NCBI GenBank assembly: GCA_947184155.2
Contig: CAMXCT020001417.1
Location: 71,040 to 135,039, forward strand
DNA length: 64,000 nt
Direction: 5' to 3'
DNA from: Cladocopium goreaui
Lineage: Eukaryota; Sar; Dinophyceae; Suessiales; Symbiodiniaceae
Made by a program: the position numbers and the translations under genes. Below, piece after piece: positions 11,116 to 25,700 of this stretch. Under the pieces are notes generated by a model, which had not been told where the DNA came from, made no database searches, and saw only the letters and a list, made by a program, of their open reading frames with translations. How positions within the stretch are numbered: the stretch's first letter is position 1; each line of letters starts with the position of its first letter.

Positions 11116-12757
11116 CTTGGCGGCACCCTAAGTCCGATGATCAAAGACTAAGAATTACAGTAGGTTGAATTGATAGTCACTTTGAAATGATATCCCCTGA
11201 TATCTATTGGCTATGTTTGGGACATGCCCATGTAGCGGCGCGAAATGCGAGAAAACTACATGTTTTATATGGATACATATCCCCAAATCGCGATTTGCAA
11301 CCGCGCAGGGCTCGATATAGTTGGTTGGTTTCCAGAGGCATCAATACAAGCTGCGCAAAAACATCCTTGAAATCGTGTAGAGAACACAATAAACGTTGCC
11401 AAATCTGACAGTGCATTTAGGTGCATTTAGTATCATTTAGTGGTTGGTTCCAATCTGATTCCATACATTTGCCACAGGGTGTCAACGTGTTGTCATTGGT
11501 GTAAAGGATATTGAAGACGATGGTTGTCTCAAAGGTTATCAACACCATATGGCCATGTGCAACTCTTCAGATTCAGATGATTCAGATTCTAATAGGCAGC
11601 TTCTGCCTATACAGTGTCACCGACAAAACAATTGTTAAAAAATGGTTGAAACATACAAAAAATGCTTTAATACATAGCTTTCCCCCCGGCCAGTCATAAG
11701 TTGGTCTTTTTTAGCCATTCCAAGTTTTTGCTCAATGAGAAAAATTGAGTGTAACCTTATCTAAGGGGCCCGACATTGCAACCTGATCGGACGTCTTTCC
11801 TGAGGAGTTACGTATTGCATTAGTTTGCGATCAAAGTCATGGTTTCAAATCTCATGGTTTGGATTTCCATATGTTTCGATGGGTTTTCTAACATTTTGAA
11901 CATCCGAGTTTCCGAGGGTTTTCTGTTGAGTTAAAGCGTCGGTGGTCCATGGATGTCCATGGATATTGGTCCCATCCTTAAAAAGTCACATACCATCTCT
12001 ATCATACATACCTGATCGGATACAGGATCTAATAGGTGACTACACCAATAAATCAATGGACACACCAATAAATCAATGGACATGAACACATAGATGAAAC
12101 AAAACTAACTTATACATATATACCCGTAAAATTGTAGAAATACTAAGATTATGGTGTCAAACGCCATTTCTACTTGGAGGGTCTAGATATTTATATATCT
12201 ATATACTGTGCATGTAAATATATATATATATAATATATATATATATATAATATAAATACATATATATATACATGTAATAATTAGTAAGTCGGGATATTCC
12301 ACATGCAACTAGCTTATTGCATGGTTCCCACATCCACGATGCCAAGGTGGTGTTGCCCATGATCATTTGTGGTATCTCGGTGCGCGGGATCATCGTGGGA
12401 TATCAAGGATTATCAAGGGACCAAAGGCTTTCAATGGAACCTTGTATGGGAAAAAAATAGTGAAATCACCAGCATTGCTGGATTTTTTGGAATCTAAAGC
12501 AATCATAACTGGTATATGATGGGAATTAACATATATAATCCATATATATATATATCAACTATACATATCCCATATGGCCCCCGTATGGGGATTTCGGAAG
12601 ACTCCCACAGGAATGGGTCATTGAGTTGGAATGGGTTATTTAGGGGTACCCCCATGACTATGGAAACCCCCATGACTGGAAGTCAAGTCAAACTGCATAT
12701 ATATATATATATATATATGTACATACACAGATTACATTGGATATATATATATACACA
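11116..12757. other. Gene-free stretch
   Basis: Unique AT-rich sequence. Direct repeat of ACACCAATAAATCAATGGAC near 12040-12080. TA microsatellites around 12185-12275 and 12690-12760. Confidence 0.4.
12641..12690. repeat. Family I fragment
   Basis: GGGGTACCCCCATGACTATG then GAAACCCCCATGACTGG: two mirrored pieces of family I side by side. Confidence 0.5.
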
Positions 12758-12882
12758 TACAAAGTGGGGCCCCCTAGATAGCTAAGTTGGTTAATAAGTC
12801 CAATAACTATGGTTTATGGTAGATATAACTATAGTTAATGGGATTTATAGAACAACTTATAACTGGGGGGCACCACATTGTA
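12758..12882. repeat. Family D inverted-repeat element, copy 1
   Basis: TACAAAGTGGGGCCCCC on the left, GGGGGGCACCACATTGTA on the right. Inside are TAAGTTGGTTAATAAGTCC and a degenerate mirror, around TATAACTATAGTTA. Family D is about 125-135 bp long. Confidence 0.75.
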
Positions 12883-13637
12883 TATACAGTATATACTGTA
12901 ATTGTTTCAGTAAATGATGATAGTTGCGATGATTTTGGTAGTTCGAATCGTTGCTTCGAGACACTGTCGAGTTGGTTTCTGTTCAGCGATCCACCTTTTG
13001 GGACAGGACTGGAGCAGAATTGGGCTCACTATGACTGGTCTGAATTTATCAATGGTAGTCATGACCAGTGATCCATTTGGATATGTTTCAGGGACAGTCA
13101 TATACTGTAATATCAGTGATAGTCATGATTGTCATATAATTACCTGATCCATTTTGATATATTTGGGATATAACTGACAATAACCACCAAGACAATGACT
13201 ATGATATGAAGTATGATCATATATATATATATTGGATATAACTACCATTTGGGAGTAATATGTGTGACCTGTCATGACCAGTCATTACCAATCATAATCA
13301 TGACTGGGATTCTGACTGGGAATCTAATCATAATCATCATAATCAGAATCATGACCCAGTGATCTAATCCATAATCATAATCATTATCTTGGTCATAATT
13401 AGAACAACTATTTATTTGGTAATATTCATACCATTGTCATTATCAGGCATAGTTATTATCATGATATTATCCATAATTATTCTAATAATCTAATCATAAC
13501 CAATCTATGGGATGATAATCATCATCATCATCATCATCATCATCACCATCACAATATATCACGTGATCTAATCTGGAAAAAAATCTGGTAACCAATCAAC
13601 CAATCTATGGGACTACCAAAAAGAAATGTCCCATCAG
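12883..13637. other. ATC/ATG-rich stretch without a called gene
   Basis: Around 12908-13070 one or two short frames look coding-like (for example NDDSCDDFGSSNRCFETL) but borders conflict. From 13260 to 13545 the sequence is built of ATCATAATC-type repeats ending in an (ATC) run. Confidence 0.4.
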
Positions 13638-13735
13638 TGATCCCAGGCATGATCCAGTCGATGGTCATGATGCGCGAGCTCCCTGGCGCCCGCAGCGTGG
13701 CGTTTTGGGTCATCGGTCTCTATGGCTTCACCACT
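13638..13735 (+). CDS. Transporter exon (TM2 end to TM3), tentative
   Basis: After CCATCAG: VIPGMIQSMVMMRELPG, then RSVAFWVIGLYGFTTA. This fits the family pattern LPLIxSSLV..L...LG..G...L.YY..TTA. The 3' border is unclear: the ORF runs on (PRWIGSKLRGKR), but family alignment stops at TTA, where a GC donor could lie. Confidence 0.5.
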
Positions 13736-16700
13736 GCGCCTCGGTGGATTGGGTCCAAGCTCCGTGGAAAACGTGACCGGTCACGGACAGAAAATGGGGA
13801 CTGTCAACACATGGAAAAATGGTGGTTTATGGGGATCAAAGATGGAAACATGGTGATTTGACCAATTTTTACATGGTGATTTAAACAATAACATTGTGAT
13901 TTAACCAAGAGATAGTGGCAACATGGTGATTTAGATTGATTTAACCCATACACAAATGGGCAAAGATGGTGGTTTAACCAAGAGATAGTGGTAACAAAAA
14001 TGATGTTACATGAGTTTTCATCATATTGAAGCAATAAAGAAATGGCAAGAATGGATAAACCTGATGATTCAACCAAAAATGGTATTTTCATATGGTGAGT
14101 TCCATGGGAACAGTGGTGGTATGATCGGGAGAGAATGGGAGTTATCTGGTTTGTTTGTTTTTTTCCAAGACACACGGTCAGGAAAACTAGGTGATTTGTC
14201 AGTGATTTGTCGATATAATGTCCACCCCATGTATCTGGGGTGTTGGGAGCCCTGATTTTCAGGGGAATGAGTTTACAAAAATGAGCCAGTAACATACCAT
14301 TGATGGGTCATAAAGTTGGGTTTTCTTCAGCTACTTAATCTCATCCCCCCAAAAAATTAAACGTCCCCTAGAGACGAAACCATGGTTATTTTCACAGGGA
14401 ATTATAACCACATCATTGGGACTATGATCATGGGAGGTCTTTTTTAATATGAACGGATGGGATGGGATCAAACATCATCCAACGGTCATCCCGATCAAGC
14501 AACGAGTCTCTGAATCCCTGCGAGGCACCTTAAGGGATTTCGGCTATGGTATTGTCTATAGTCATTGTAGGGTGACCGTCAACATAGTTTCCCAATATAT
14601 GGAAAGTCATAAAATTCCACGGTTCCAAACCACCAATCAGATTATAAATGTCTTATCAATTACCCTCTGGTAAATTCACATGTTGACCCTGAACATCACC
14701 AATTTTTAGTGGTTTTACTCATCTTTCAACCCCGATGACTGGCAGGGTCGAACTGTTAATTTACTGGAGGGTATTAGTCGCGATTTCGGAATCTGTAGAA
14801 AGTTTTGTCCCAAAATGGGTTCGTCCATTTCATCCATTTCATCCATTGGCCAGTGGTCATTTTACCCAGTAAAACTGCCCTAAATTGGGGATAGGACACC
14901 ATTTTCAGACACACCCATCATATCTATACATACTGTATATATATAGTTATATATATATATATTCAATAGTAACATTTTGCAAATCTTGGTTGGGAAGATT
15001 CATGGTGTTGATTCTTTGCGATTTTTCGGGTACCTGGTAGGCGGTGATTTTTATCATGGTCACCGCCAGGTAGTGGCTGCTGTGGAGGCGCCGGGGAACT
15101 TACATGAGGTTTTAAGAAGCAATAATCATACAGGATGGTGCCCCCCAGTTATAAGTTGGTTTATAAACCCCATTAACTATAGTTATATCTGCCATAAACC
15201 ATAGTTATGGGAGTTATAAACCAACTTAGCTAACTATGGGGCACCACCTTGTAGGGGTTTCTGGTGATTAAGACTATGGTTTGTTGGTTGGATGAACTAG
15301 GGTGAATGGTGATTCATAACTACAACTATAGTTAGATGGGCTTATAATCCTACAAACATCAGGGGGCGCCACCTTGTAGCCATATTATGTTCCAATTGTT
15401 TCTCAGTTTTCTCACCGGAAATTTGTTGGGTCTTGTAACGGTCAGGTCAGCCACGAAAACAAGAACGGCATTCAATGGGGACCTTTCATACAAGGTGGTG
15501 CCCAGTGAAATAAGTTCTTTTTTTAGACCTCATTACTATAGTTATAAATTTGATAACATAAAACCGTAGTTACATCAACCTTATCAACTATGGTAGAACC
15601 AATCATAACCAACCTTAAGTTGGTTTATTTCAGAAGCTCAGCCACCTTTGGCAGCTCGGAGATACCCAGGGGTTTCCTGTCTTGGCAACCTTGAACAGAA
15701 TTATTCCCCCTATCGGATACTATCAGATACTATAAAGGCTTGATGTTCAGGCCTTCTTTGTTTGAACCTCTCTTTTTGGCATCTCATTTATATTTACAGA
15801 GTGTATTTCTTGCTTTTATCCCTCTATATCCTCAGTCTGTTTGCTTTAGCCCGGCATTCTAATCATTTTGGGATGTTGGAAAAATATGTATAACATCCAT
15901 TCTGGTTGCAAGTTTAAAGTTTAAGCCATATTCTATTTCCATCCTATGGTAGGGTGACGATCGTGTGTGCTGAAACCGCCTTGTCAACTACAGATATACC
16001 ATGAAACCCTAGTGAAAAGTGAGTTTGTTAGAAGCAACTTAGAGATTGATCTTACTGGGACACCAAAATCGAAACTAGTTCGAAATCCATTGTTCAGTGG
16101 TGAAATCCCCATTTTTGATGGTGAAACTTTTGTGAAACCACATTTTTGTTGGCACAGTTTTCCATTCAGCCAGCCCCATTGATCTCATCGCACAGGGCAC
16201 CGCGGTGTCTAAGTTCCTCCTAACTTCGAGCATTCAACCTCTCAGCCCAGCTGACCTCAAGGCATGTGATTTCGGGCCGCGGTGTCATGGTGATACTTTA
16301 AAGAAAACATGGTGTAATAGTGATGAGGAAGTTTCGAACATGTGGATTCACTGTAGATGGATCTAGTGATTATAGTTACTATACTGGTTGGTGGTTTCAA
16401 ACATTTTTTATTGATATTGTCCATAATATATGGGATGTCATCCTTCCCATTGACTTTCATATTTTTCAAGATGGTTAAAACCACCAACCAGTATATATAT
16501 ATTATATTATATATTATATATATATTATATTATATATTATATATATATATATTATATTATATATATATGAGCCACCGCAAAAACCCGGCAATACTAAATA
16601 TGTATTGGACGGACATTGGTTTATGGAAATTGATGGAAATTGTTAAAAACACACGGTAAGCGATGGGACCTTCCCAAATTAGCGATGCCCCTTTTCAAGG

Positions 16701-19700
16701 TTATGTCATTGTATTTCTCTAAAATCCACATTAGCGATACCCAAATTGGACGTTGATTTCTGTGAATTATATACAAAAAAATGTAGCAGTTTCCTGCAAG
16801 CGATACCCCCCAAGTTTACCATATATCATTATTGTACAAACGTGTGGTAAGCGATGGGACCTTCCCAAATTTGTGGATGTCCTTTCCGTGAACCTAGAGT
16901 TTTCGAGATTGCTCATATATATTAACATAGGTGGATTTAGTGATTTAGATGGATTCTAGTTATTGAACATGGAGATTCAGCAAGAAACAAACTAATTTTA
17001 GCTGACAAAAATGGTGCTTTCACTTTGGGTGATTAGTTATTGATTCGGGATTTGAAAAGAGCAAAACGGTGATTTACCTGAGATACTCTAGTCAGTCAAT
17101 GATCATTACAAGTATGTGGGAAATAAACTGGGATACCATGGTGTGTATATATATATATAATAATAATAATACATATATGTATATATATTTGTTAACAACC
17201 GTTGGATTTAAAACATATTAAAGCAGCACCAATAGGTGTTCAAACTGGCTCACGCATCAAAGATATGTGGATCTAATAAAGAATTGATTGGTTGATGACT
17301 AGAGAGGTCATACTGTCCTATGTTTTTTTGGATCATAAACCATGGACTGGGAATCCCCATGGAAACCCACTGCTCAAATGTCCCTTTTGGATCTGGATGT
17401 TCTCAGAAATCCCACCACTCAGGTGTCACATGAGACATGTGATTACCCCTGTGTCAATGGGAGATCTCCAGGATCCAATTGATGGAGGTACGTAAACGTA
17501 CCATATTTTAGGCCATATGAATTGTGGGGATATTCCCTTAAATTTAGGCCTAAAAAATAGACCTTATATATGGAATCGGTACCTCCAATCAATCGGACCC
17601 TGAAGTGATTCCAACCCGCAGACCCTGAAGGGTGGGTCAAAATTCCTAGCTGCTTGGGATTTTCCCCATTTTTTTTATGGGAACGCAAAAAAAGGATGTA
17701 GAAGATGAAAGTGAAGTTACCAGTGCCATATATTGCCACATTGATTTTCTGCATGTTATGAGGCAGCCATGATCATCATATGAGGAGTTCTGCTGCTGGA
17801 ACTGTCATAGGAATCTCAGCTTGGAGATGTTTTACAACCACCTCACTGTTCTCCCTTACTGGAATGGTTGGTGGTTATATAACAAGGGGATTATCTTGGA
17901 TTATCCCAATGTTGTTATCTTTCCAGTTCTGATTTTGCCATCATCACTATCCATTTATCCAGTTGATCCCAATTTTGCCATCATGAATTGTTATGATTTA
18001 CCCAGGTGTTTTTGGAGACTCGTGATGATGTTCAGTTTATCATTCCGAGACGTGGCTTCGGATCTGAACTCACCAAGCTTTCATGGATGTTGCGATTGAT
18101 TTGGAACAGTTACTGTATATAATTCCCTATGGATCCAAACACTTCTGAGAAGGTACGGCTAACCCTCCAAATGATAGTAAATTATACCCCAGTCCCACTT
18201 CCTTTCAAAAGGTACGGCTGGATCCATAGGGAATATTTATCATTGTTAATTTGGTAAGCAAAACAGCCATTGGGAGCTAAGTTTATCGATCCGGTTTCTG
18301 ATTATATAATATTATATACACAAAGTGACCATTACTGGAAATGGATCAAAGATCATACAACCAAAATCGCTGTTTTTGCCGAAAGTCAGTGGCCTTGTAT
18401 GGATCCAAGTGTACCCAAATTTTAAACCTTAACCATACAAGGTGGTGCCCCAGTTCGTTAGCTAAGTTGGTTTATAAGTCCAATAACTAGGGTTTATGGG
18501 GGATTATATCTATAGTATTCATGGGGATTATAAACCAACGTTCACATCACTATGGGGGCAGCACCTTGTAGGGATCTATACATCAAACCCTGTCCTTCAT
18601 TACTGAAACCGCGGCAGGTGATAACTCCAGATGTTGCCAAAATCTCCACCCTCGACACGGTGGGAAAAAATCGAGGGAATCGAAACAGGAGATCTGATGT
18701 ACCCGGCCTGGTAAACCATAGGAAAACCATAGGAAAATGGTGGTTTAATGTGATTTAATGGGATTTAATGGCACTTACCCTCTGGTAAACATACAAAAAG
18801 CTATGGAAAGATCCACCATTTTGAATGGGAAAACTCACTATAAATAGCCATGAACCAATAGCTATGTTAGTTTACCAGAGGGTATTTTGGGGGGGTCCTT
18901 AAGCTGACTTTTTTGCACATCCAGCTGTGATTTTTTTGGTTGCTATGGGATGAGTATTCGATGACCGAAAATATTGAGTGATAAGAACAAGTCAGGGCAG
19001 GTGAAGTGAAACTACCCAGAAGCTTGGGCTTGAGAGAAACAAAGGACATTACATTCATTACACCCAAAATCTCTCGCTACACCAAGTCAGTTTTTTTTTG
19101 TTATTCCCCACCTGCCAGGTGAGGGTCTTAGGGTCTCTAGATTACATCAGAGTTGCTTCCTCCTCCTCCTCCGGCAGCCTCGGATCTCAACCGCGAGCAC
19201 AAAAGATCTCAGTGGGCACTGCCGGACCTCAGACGCCAGAGAGATTGTCAGATAGAATGTCAAAGTATATGCCAGAAAAAAATGTCAGATAGAATGTCAG
19301 AATAAATATGCTATAGCTATATATATATATATTAATAACATGGCCATAGTTGATTTATGGTGATTTACGGATTAAAGAATTGTGAGTTTCCATGGTAAAC
19401 TCTTAGTTTACCAGATGGTTTTTAGTGCAGTGATCACTGATCCAGCCTGGATTTGGAGTATCGGATTGCTAATTACCTTCTGGTTATTTAACGGTCTGTT
19501 AACGGTCTGCGAACTGGAATGTCACCATTCTTAATTTAATGGCTAAATCATTATAAAATAGTATTAATCATTTATTTCTATGGGCCATTTTCCATAGCTA
19601 TGTCAAATAATGAGAGGGTATGTGTTGGATGAAGTCTAATCTCTAATATCCAAAGTGGGCAACTGCTTAGATGTTCTCTGTATATTAATATCTTATGTAT

Positions 19701-22700
19701 GGATGTACGCGGTTGCTGCTTTCCTCGTTGTTTTCCTATCCACTAGACAAATCATCCAGTCCTCACAGGAGGACTCCTCTGGGCCAGATCCTCGATGGAG
19801 GAACCTGTTCACGACCCCGCTTTCGTTCACGTTGGATCAGTTTGATCCTCCATTTAACCTTCCAAAACAGGGGGATTATTGATGATTGATGATGATTGGG
19901 GTTCCAGATGTCTACAATATATCCATGTATATCTAATATACAATATGTCAATATATGTGATATCACATCAATATTTTAGACTTACATCATGTCACAGCAG
20001 CCTCAGCATATAGTGTGCAACATGGATGTGTGTTTTTTTGGACCGCCCCGCAGATCCTCAACATCTTTGACCAGTTGGTGCCAAAAAATGTGGCCGCTGG
20101 GCATCCAATTAATTGGAAATCGGAGCCGCTTGATTCACTTAATTCCTTCAAGGATATGTTGGCTGGGTTTCGGCTCTGTTTTGTTTGGGCCCATTTGAGA
20201 AACCTTCTATGATTGTTGTGTCTATAGTAGGGCCTTAGTAGGGATGATATATTCCCACTGATCACAAGAAACATCTTCTGTTTTGGGCCGGGCTTGATCC
20301 AGGAAATGTCGACATGGCTGACTACCTGGCCACAATTGTCAATGTCAACAAATGATCCCAATTACCATCTGGTTATTTAACAGTTTGCCATGGAAAATCA
20401 CAATTTTTAATAGGTAAACCATCTATAAATGGGCCATTTTCCATGGCTATGTAAAATAACCAGAGGGTATATCAGTAAATACAATCACACAACTCATCTG
20501 TGGGTCAAACAAGCTTTTGTTTTCCGGGTCATTCTGTGGGATACGCAGATCTTTTGGTCGTTGTTTTTTGAGGTGGGAGATGCGGCGCAGAATCGCTTGA
20601 TGCTTGGTATGGTTGGTGGATCCATGGTGGAGAGTGGTGCAAGGTGGTGCCACAAGTTTACAACTAATTTCAACCCCGGATTATGTAATAAACCATGGTT
20701 TATTAATTAGGGGGGTACTCCTCCAATAGTCATAATCTAATACTCAAATGGTACCCTCCCAATTAAACAGCCGTTTGGGGTTTATTAATCCAGGGTTGAC
20801 ATTATCAGATATGATGATACTGTGGATGGTTGCAAAATCCTGCACCACCAAAAGGATTGTTAAACCCCTATAAATTATGGGATGTTTACCATCTATCAAC
20901 TGGCGCAGGATTTCGCAACCATCCACCGTATGATCAGTATTTGTATAGGGTTTTTATGGATAGTATTTTATGGTGAATTGATGAATGATGATGGAGGGGG
21001 TAAACCATTCTTTACCCTATGGTCCTAGGGGCAGCCAACGCAGAGACAGCGGATACAATGTTGAGTCTCCAAAGTGGACATGTCGAATAGAAACAGCTTC
21101 TCCAAGGGTTTCCTAAACTGGGGCTTGCTTTCTGAAACCCTCAAAAAGCAAGAAAACATCTTTGAATGTTCATTTTTTTCACGAGATAGAAGACACTTAT
21201 TATTTATTGTCCTTTCTATTTCCACGTGTTCGGATCCAATCTGAATCTTCGTTGTGAAACTCAGGATTTCCGTGATTATGATGTCCATCCTCGCTCCATG
21301 GCTCTGACAGATTTGTTTTGGCTTTTGAGGGGGATACCATGGTGATTTATATACAGCATATATACATATATAACCACTAATCTATAGGTAAACCCAATAA
21401 CAACGGGATAATCAGTAGAATATGAATGGGATAAGTTGGGGTTAACATAGGATAATAGTGGGATAATCACGGAACAAATCTGGGTTAATGTTAGTACAGG
21501 AATAATCAACAACCCATATATTTTGATGATTTATATCCCTCTTATGTGAGATTATTTACCCTCTGGTAAACTAACATAGCTATGGAACATCACTTTTTTT
21601 CATGGGTAAATCCACTATAAATGGCCATTTTCAATAGCTTTGTGTATGTTTACCAGAGGGTACTATTGCTTTACTAACATTGGAAGTTCGACTTTTAGGG
21701 ATTGCGAAGTGATCGATGTCTCCCGTTGATCCCCATTCCATCCACGGGAAATCGTATAAATCGTCATCTTCAAAATCCATGATGAACTAATATGGAAATT
21801 ATCATTCCATCCCATCCATTATGGGGTTTATCATTCCATCATTATGTTCAAATCCATGTTTTTTTTTGGGGGGACCAATTCGATTGTCAGACACACCCAA
21901 ATAAGTCATATAAAAGTCATAATAGATCATAATAATTAGTGTCATGGTGGTGAATTGTATCGCATTAAAAAGAACCTTGCTTCAAGCTGTTATAGGTGAA
22001 TCGCCGCCACCGGGAATTGGTCAAAAAATTCTCCCCTTGTATCGATGTTGGGAGCAATCCTCTTGGTCCAATACGGGTATACCGTACGGGTTGCCCTCTC
22101 CGCCCAAGCCGCAACATGATCTGTACCAGCCATGAGAACCATTTTGACGGAAAAAAACAGCAGAGATGAGGACCATTCTTAAGCTTCACAAAAACGCCAG
22201 GTAGGCACAGAATTTGCACCAGAAAGCAGATCGTTTTTTGAGGTATTTGTCGGTGCCATTTTGGTGCCCTCCATTGGTGCTCAATCAATGTTAGTGCAAA
22301 AATGAATATCCCAAGTTATAGTTATAGGATGTTATAGGCATAGGGCTTACTTATAAGTTATTTCTGGCTTACAACCTCATTGAAGTGCCCATTGTATGTC
22401 CCCACTATGGTTAAGGCGAGTTTTTCTAGCCCCTATGATCCTCAGGTGAGTCGAGTTGTGTCTCTCAGGTGGGGCTTTTGATTCCAACGACCCGGGCAGA
22501 TGGCCGAAGGACCCTTGGATGTTTTTGGATGAGAGTCAGCACCCATAAAAGTCGTGATGACTGGGCTGACTGGGGGATTATTAATTATTGGGTTTACCAT
22601 ATTATTCCTATACATCTAGGGGGTTCCATAGTCATGGGGGTACACCAGCTGGATGGTTTTTGCTAGGGAAAATCCCATCTATAAATGGATGAGAACTGGG

Positions 22701-25700
22701 GGTACCCCCATGGATTGGAAACCTCCATATGTATATGTTGATTGGTGGTTTCAAATATGTGTTGTTTTGACCGGCGGAGCCTTGCCAAAGGTTTTTTTTA
22801 CCCGGACAGCAATGGCTTTTGCACCCAGGATTTGCCCAAAAAAAAACGGTTCGGTGAGTTCGGTGCGATGGTACCTACACTTTGTTTTCCTTGCAACAAA
22901 TGCTGATCGTAAGCTCTAAAAAGATGTTTAGATGAACCACTTAGGATTTCTAATTCTATGAATTTCTATATCCCATAGGATCCATGCTATATATGGTAAC
23001 ATGGATCCCATCAATATACCCCCTTTATGTTAGCATATGTACCAGCACCATGGATCCGTCATGGGTATATTAAGATCGTACCACTCACGTCGGAATTTCC
23101 GTAGAATTTCGACGCCAGGAGTAGCACCTTAGAGCTCGTTGATGAAATCAATGAGGCGCGCGATTGGCGCGGCTCCCGGTGCTGACAAAATGGTACTTTT
23201 TGTGGGGAACATACGATGATTTTACAGGGATTAAGTATGATTAAGTGACGAACTCATCATTTTATGCAAAGATCATGGGAATGTAATGCAACACACATAT
23301 TAGGTAATTAACTATTTTTTTTAGGGAACCAACAATGTGTATATACATTTTTTTAAATCGGTAGGACTCAAAATGGTGAATGTTCTAAAGTGGCAATTTA
23401 AATGGAACAAATGCTGATGACTCAAACATCATGGGCTTTTGGGCGCCCATCTTTAGATAAATCCAAATGAGATGAACATAAAACAAAAATGGCTACAGCT
23501 GTCGTATTTATTGATTGTGATGATGTTGGCGTGGAAACCAAGCACTTTCGTACGTTCGCTTTTTATGATACCAATACCGTTTTTTGAAGAATACTCAATG
23601 TGGCAGCCCTTCAGGGACTATGACTATACTATCCGAACCTTCGCTTTCGAATGAACATGGGTGGCATTCAAGACCCAACACGCCATGTTTGGTCCAGTGC
23701 TGTTGGTGATCACCGATTTCATGTGGGTTGTCCAACCATACCCGGATTCACCCGGTATGACTAATTCGTTCTTGCTAGTCGCAATCCCATGTACTCCTGG
23801 TTCACATCCCAATGACTTATTGCTGATTTCCATTTGCAGGTTTATCTCCTGAACTATGATTAAGTAGCTTTGGACGGATTGCAATTCTCCCATGATGATC
23901 ATTTGTTCCATAGGGAACTCATGGGATACTGACCCACAGGGCCCCAAACCAACAGTTAATCATTAGTTAAATTATATAATTGCCTGAAATCGGTTTATGT
24001 TTTTCTATAGTTGGTGAACATGCATTTTTTTGCCGCTGAGATTTGCGCCCAACAAGATAGTGCTTTTCAGGTGGTGACGAAGGTTATCAAGTTCCTGATA
24101 TTCTTAAGCCCCGCCGGGGTGTGGAACCTCAAGTTGTGATTTCAAATGGGCATGAGGTGTTGACATGAAACGTAGGCATTGATTCACTCAATGATGGATT
24201 TTGCAGTGAGCGAAATCGCCATGAATTGGTTTATCAATGTTATTCAATGTTTATCACCAACATAACTAGGGTTGGTTGATGTTCATGGCATGGTAGAGAT
24301 ATCAAACTAGTTCATGTGTTTTTTTCACGAACAACTGGGGGACACCACCTGGGTCGTGCCTCCTGGATACTGAGAACCATCTCCCTGCTCTAACCCTGGA
24401 ATCATGGTTACTGTACAAGGATCCCCATGGCCGCAAGTTTCAGCTTAGTAAATTACTATGATTTACCCTGTTGGAAGGAACATGGATTCGCCATATTTTC
24501 CAAGACTAATATCTTGTGAATACAACATCTGGTTGGTGGTTTGGAACATCTTTTATGTTTTCCATATATTGGGAACAATCATCCCAACTGACTAGTATTT
24601 CTCAGATTGGTTGAAACCACCAACCAGACATGAACCTTTGTCTTCTAAACTGGTTTTTAAAAGACCCAACGTTTGAAGCAGATGCTTATCGTAATTTGCC
24701 CACATGGACTGGTCATGTACCGATAAGTGATTCGAATGCATAGCCAAAAAGGTATGTAAATATACATATAATATCATATAATGACAATGACAATAATAAT
24801 ATAATAATATTATATAGTGATAATATGATAATATAATAGTAATAATAATGATAACAATAACACTAATAATAAAAATGATAATAATAATATATATATATAT
24901 ACTGTACGAATAATATATACATGGTACCCCCCCGCGGTCTACCTTTCATGTCATTTCCATGGTCTTTACGGTGTTTTATGATCATGTTTGGTTGTTGTTG
25001 TTGTTGTTGTTGTTGTTGTCGTCGTCGTCGTCGTCGTTGTTTATTTGTATATACATGTTTTGTGTGGCCCTTGGTGAAAGGTGGTTACCATACATATATT
25101 ATCATATTTATATATATATATATATATATTTATGTGTTTTCCTTCAAGGCACATATCATTGAAGCTCTCGGCTGCGGCCTACATATATTCGGTGAGAGCT
25201 CAAACAACATGTTTCTCAACCATCTGCTGGCACATCTTAAAGGTAGATCTTAGAATCTTGGGGGGTCTAGCATACTGTATATACATACGTATGTTACTGT
25301 ATGTAGATATAATTATAGGTGTATACATATGTATATATATATTATAGTTATTATATATGTAATATATTAATAACAAAACCTCAAATGTATATTAATAACA
25401 AAACCACAAATGGTGTTGAAACCTATCATTTACGTGAGGTAGGTGAGCCTAATCCGTACCCCCTACGAAGTGACCCCAGTAACCCCGGGTCAAACCACCG
25501 ACGCTTTCGAATCATTCTTTGAAAGTGGTTTGCATACGGTGATTTTAAACGGTGGAATAGAGCAATTGCTCCACTGTATATACTATGTATATTGATGTAT
25601 ATTGTATATATTACTAGTAATTATATTATATTTTTATATCACAATATATATATATATATAATAGACACGGTGTATGTGTGTATCTTGTACAGTGTAATTA

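Noticed and set aside
24985-25040. Leu/Cys/Arg homopolymer ORFs
   Set aside because: Translation of (GTT)n(GTC)n triplet repeats.
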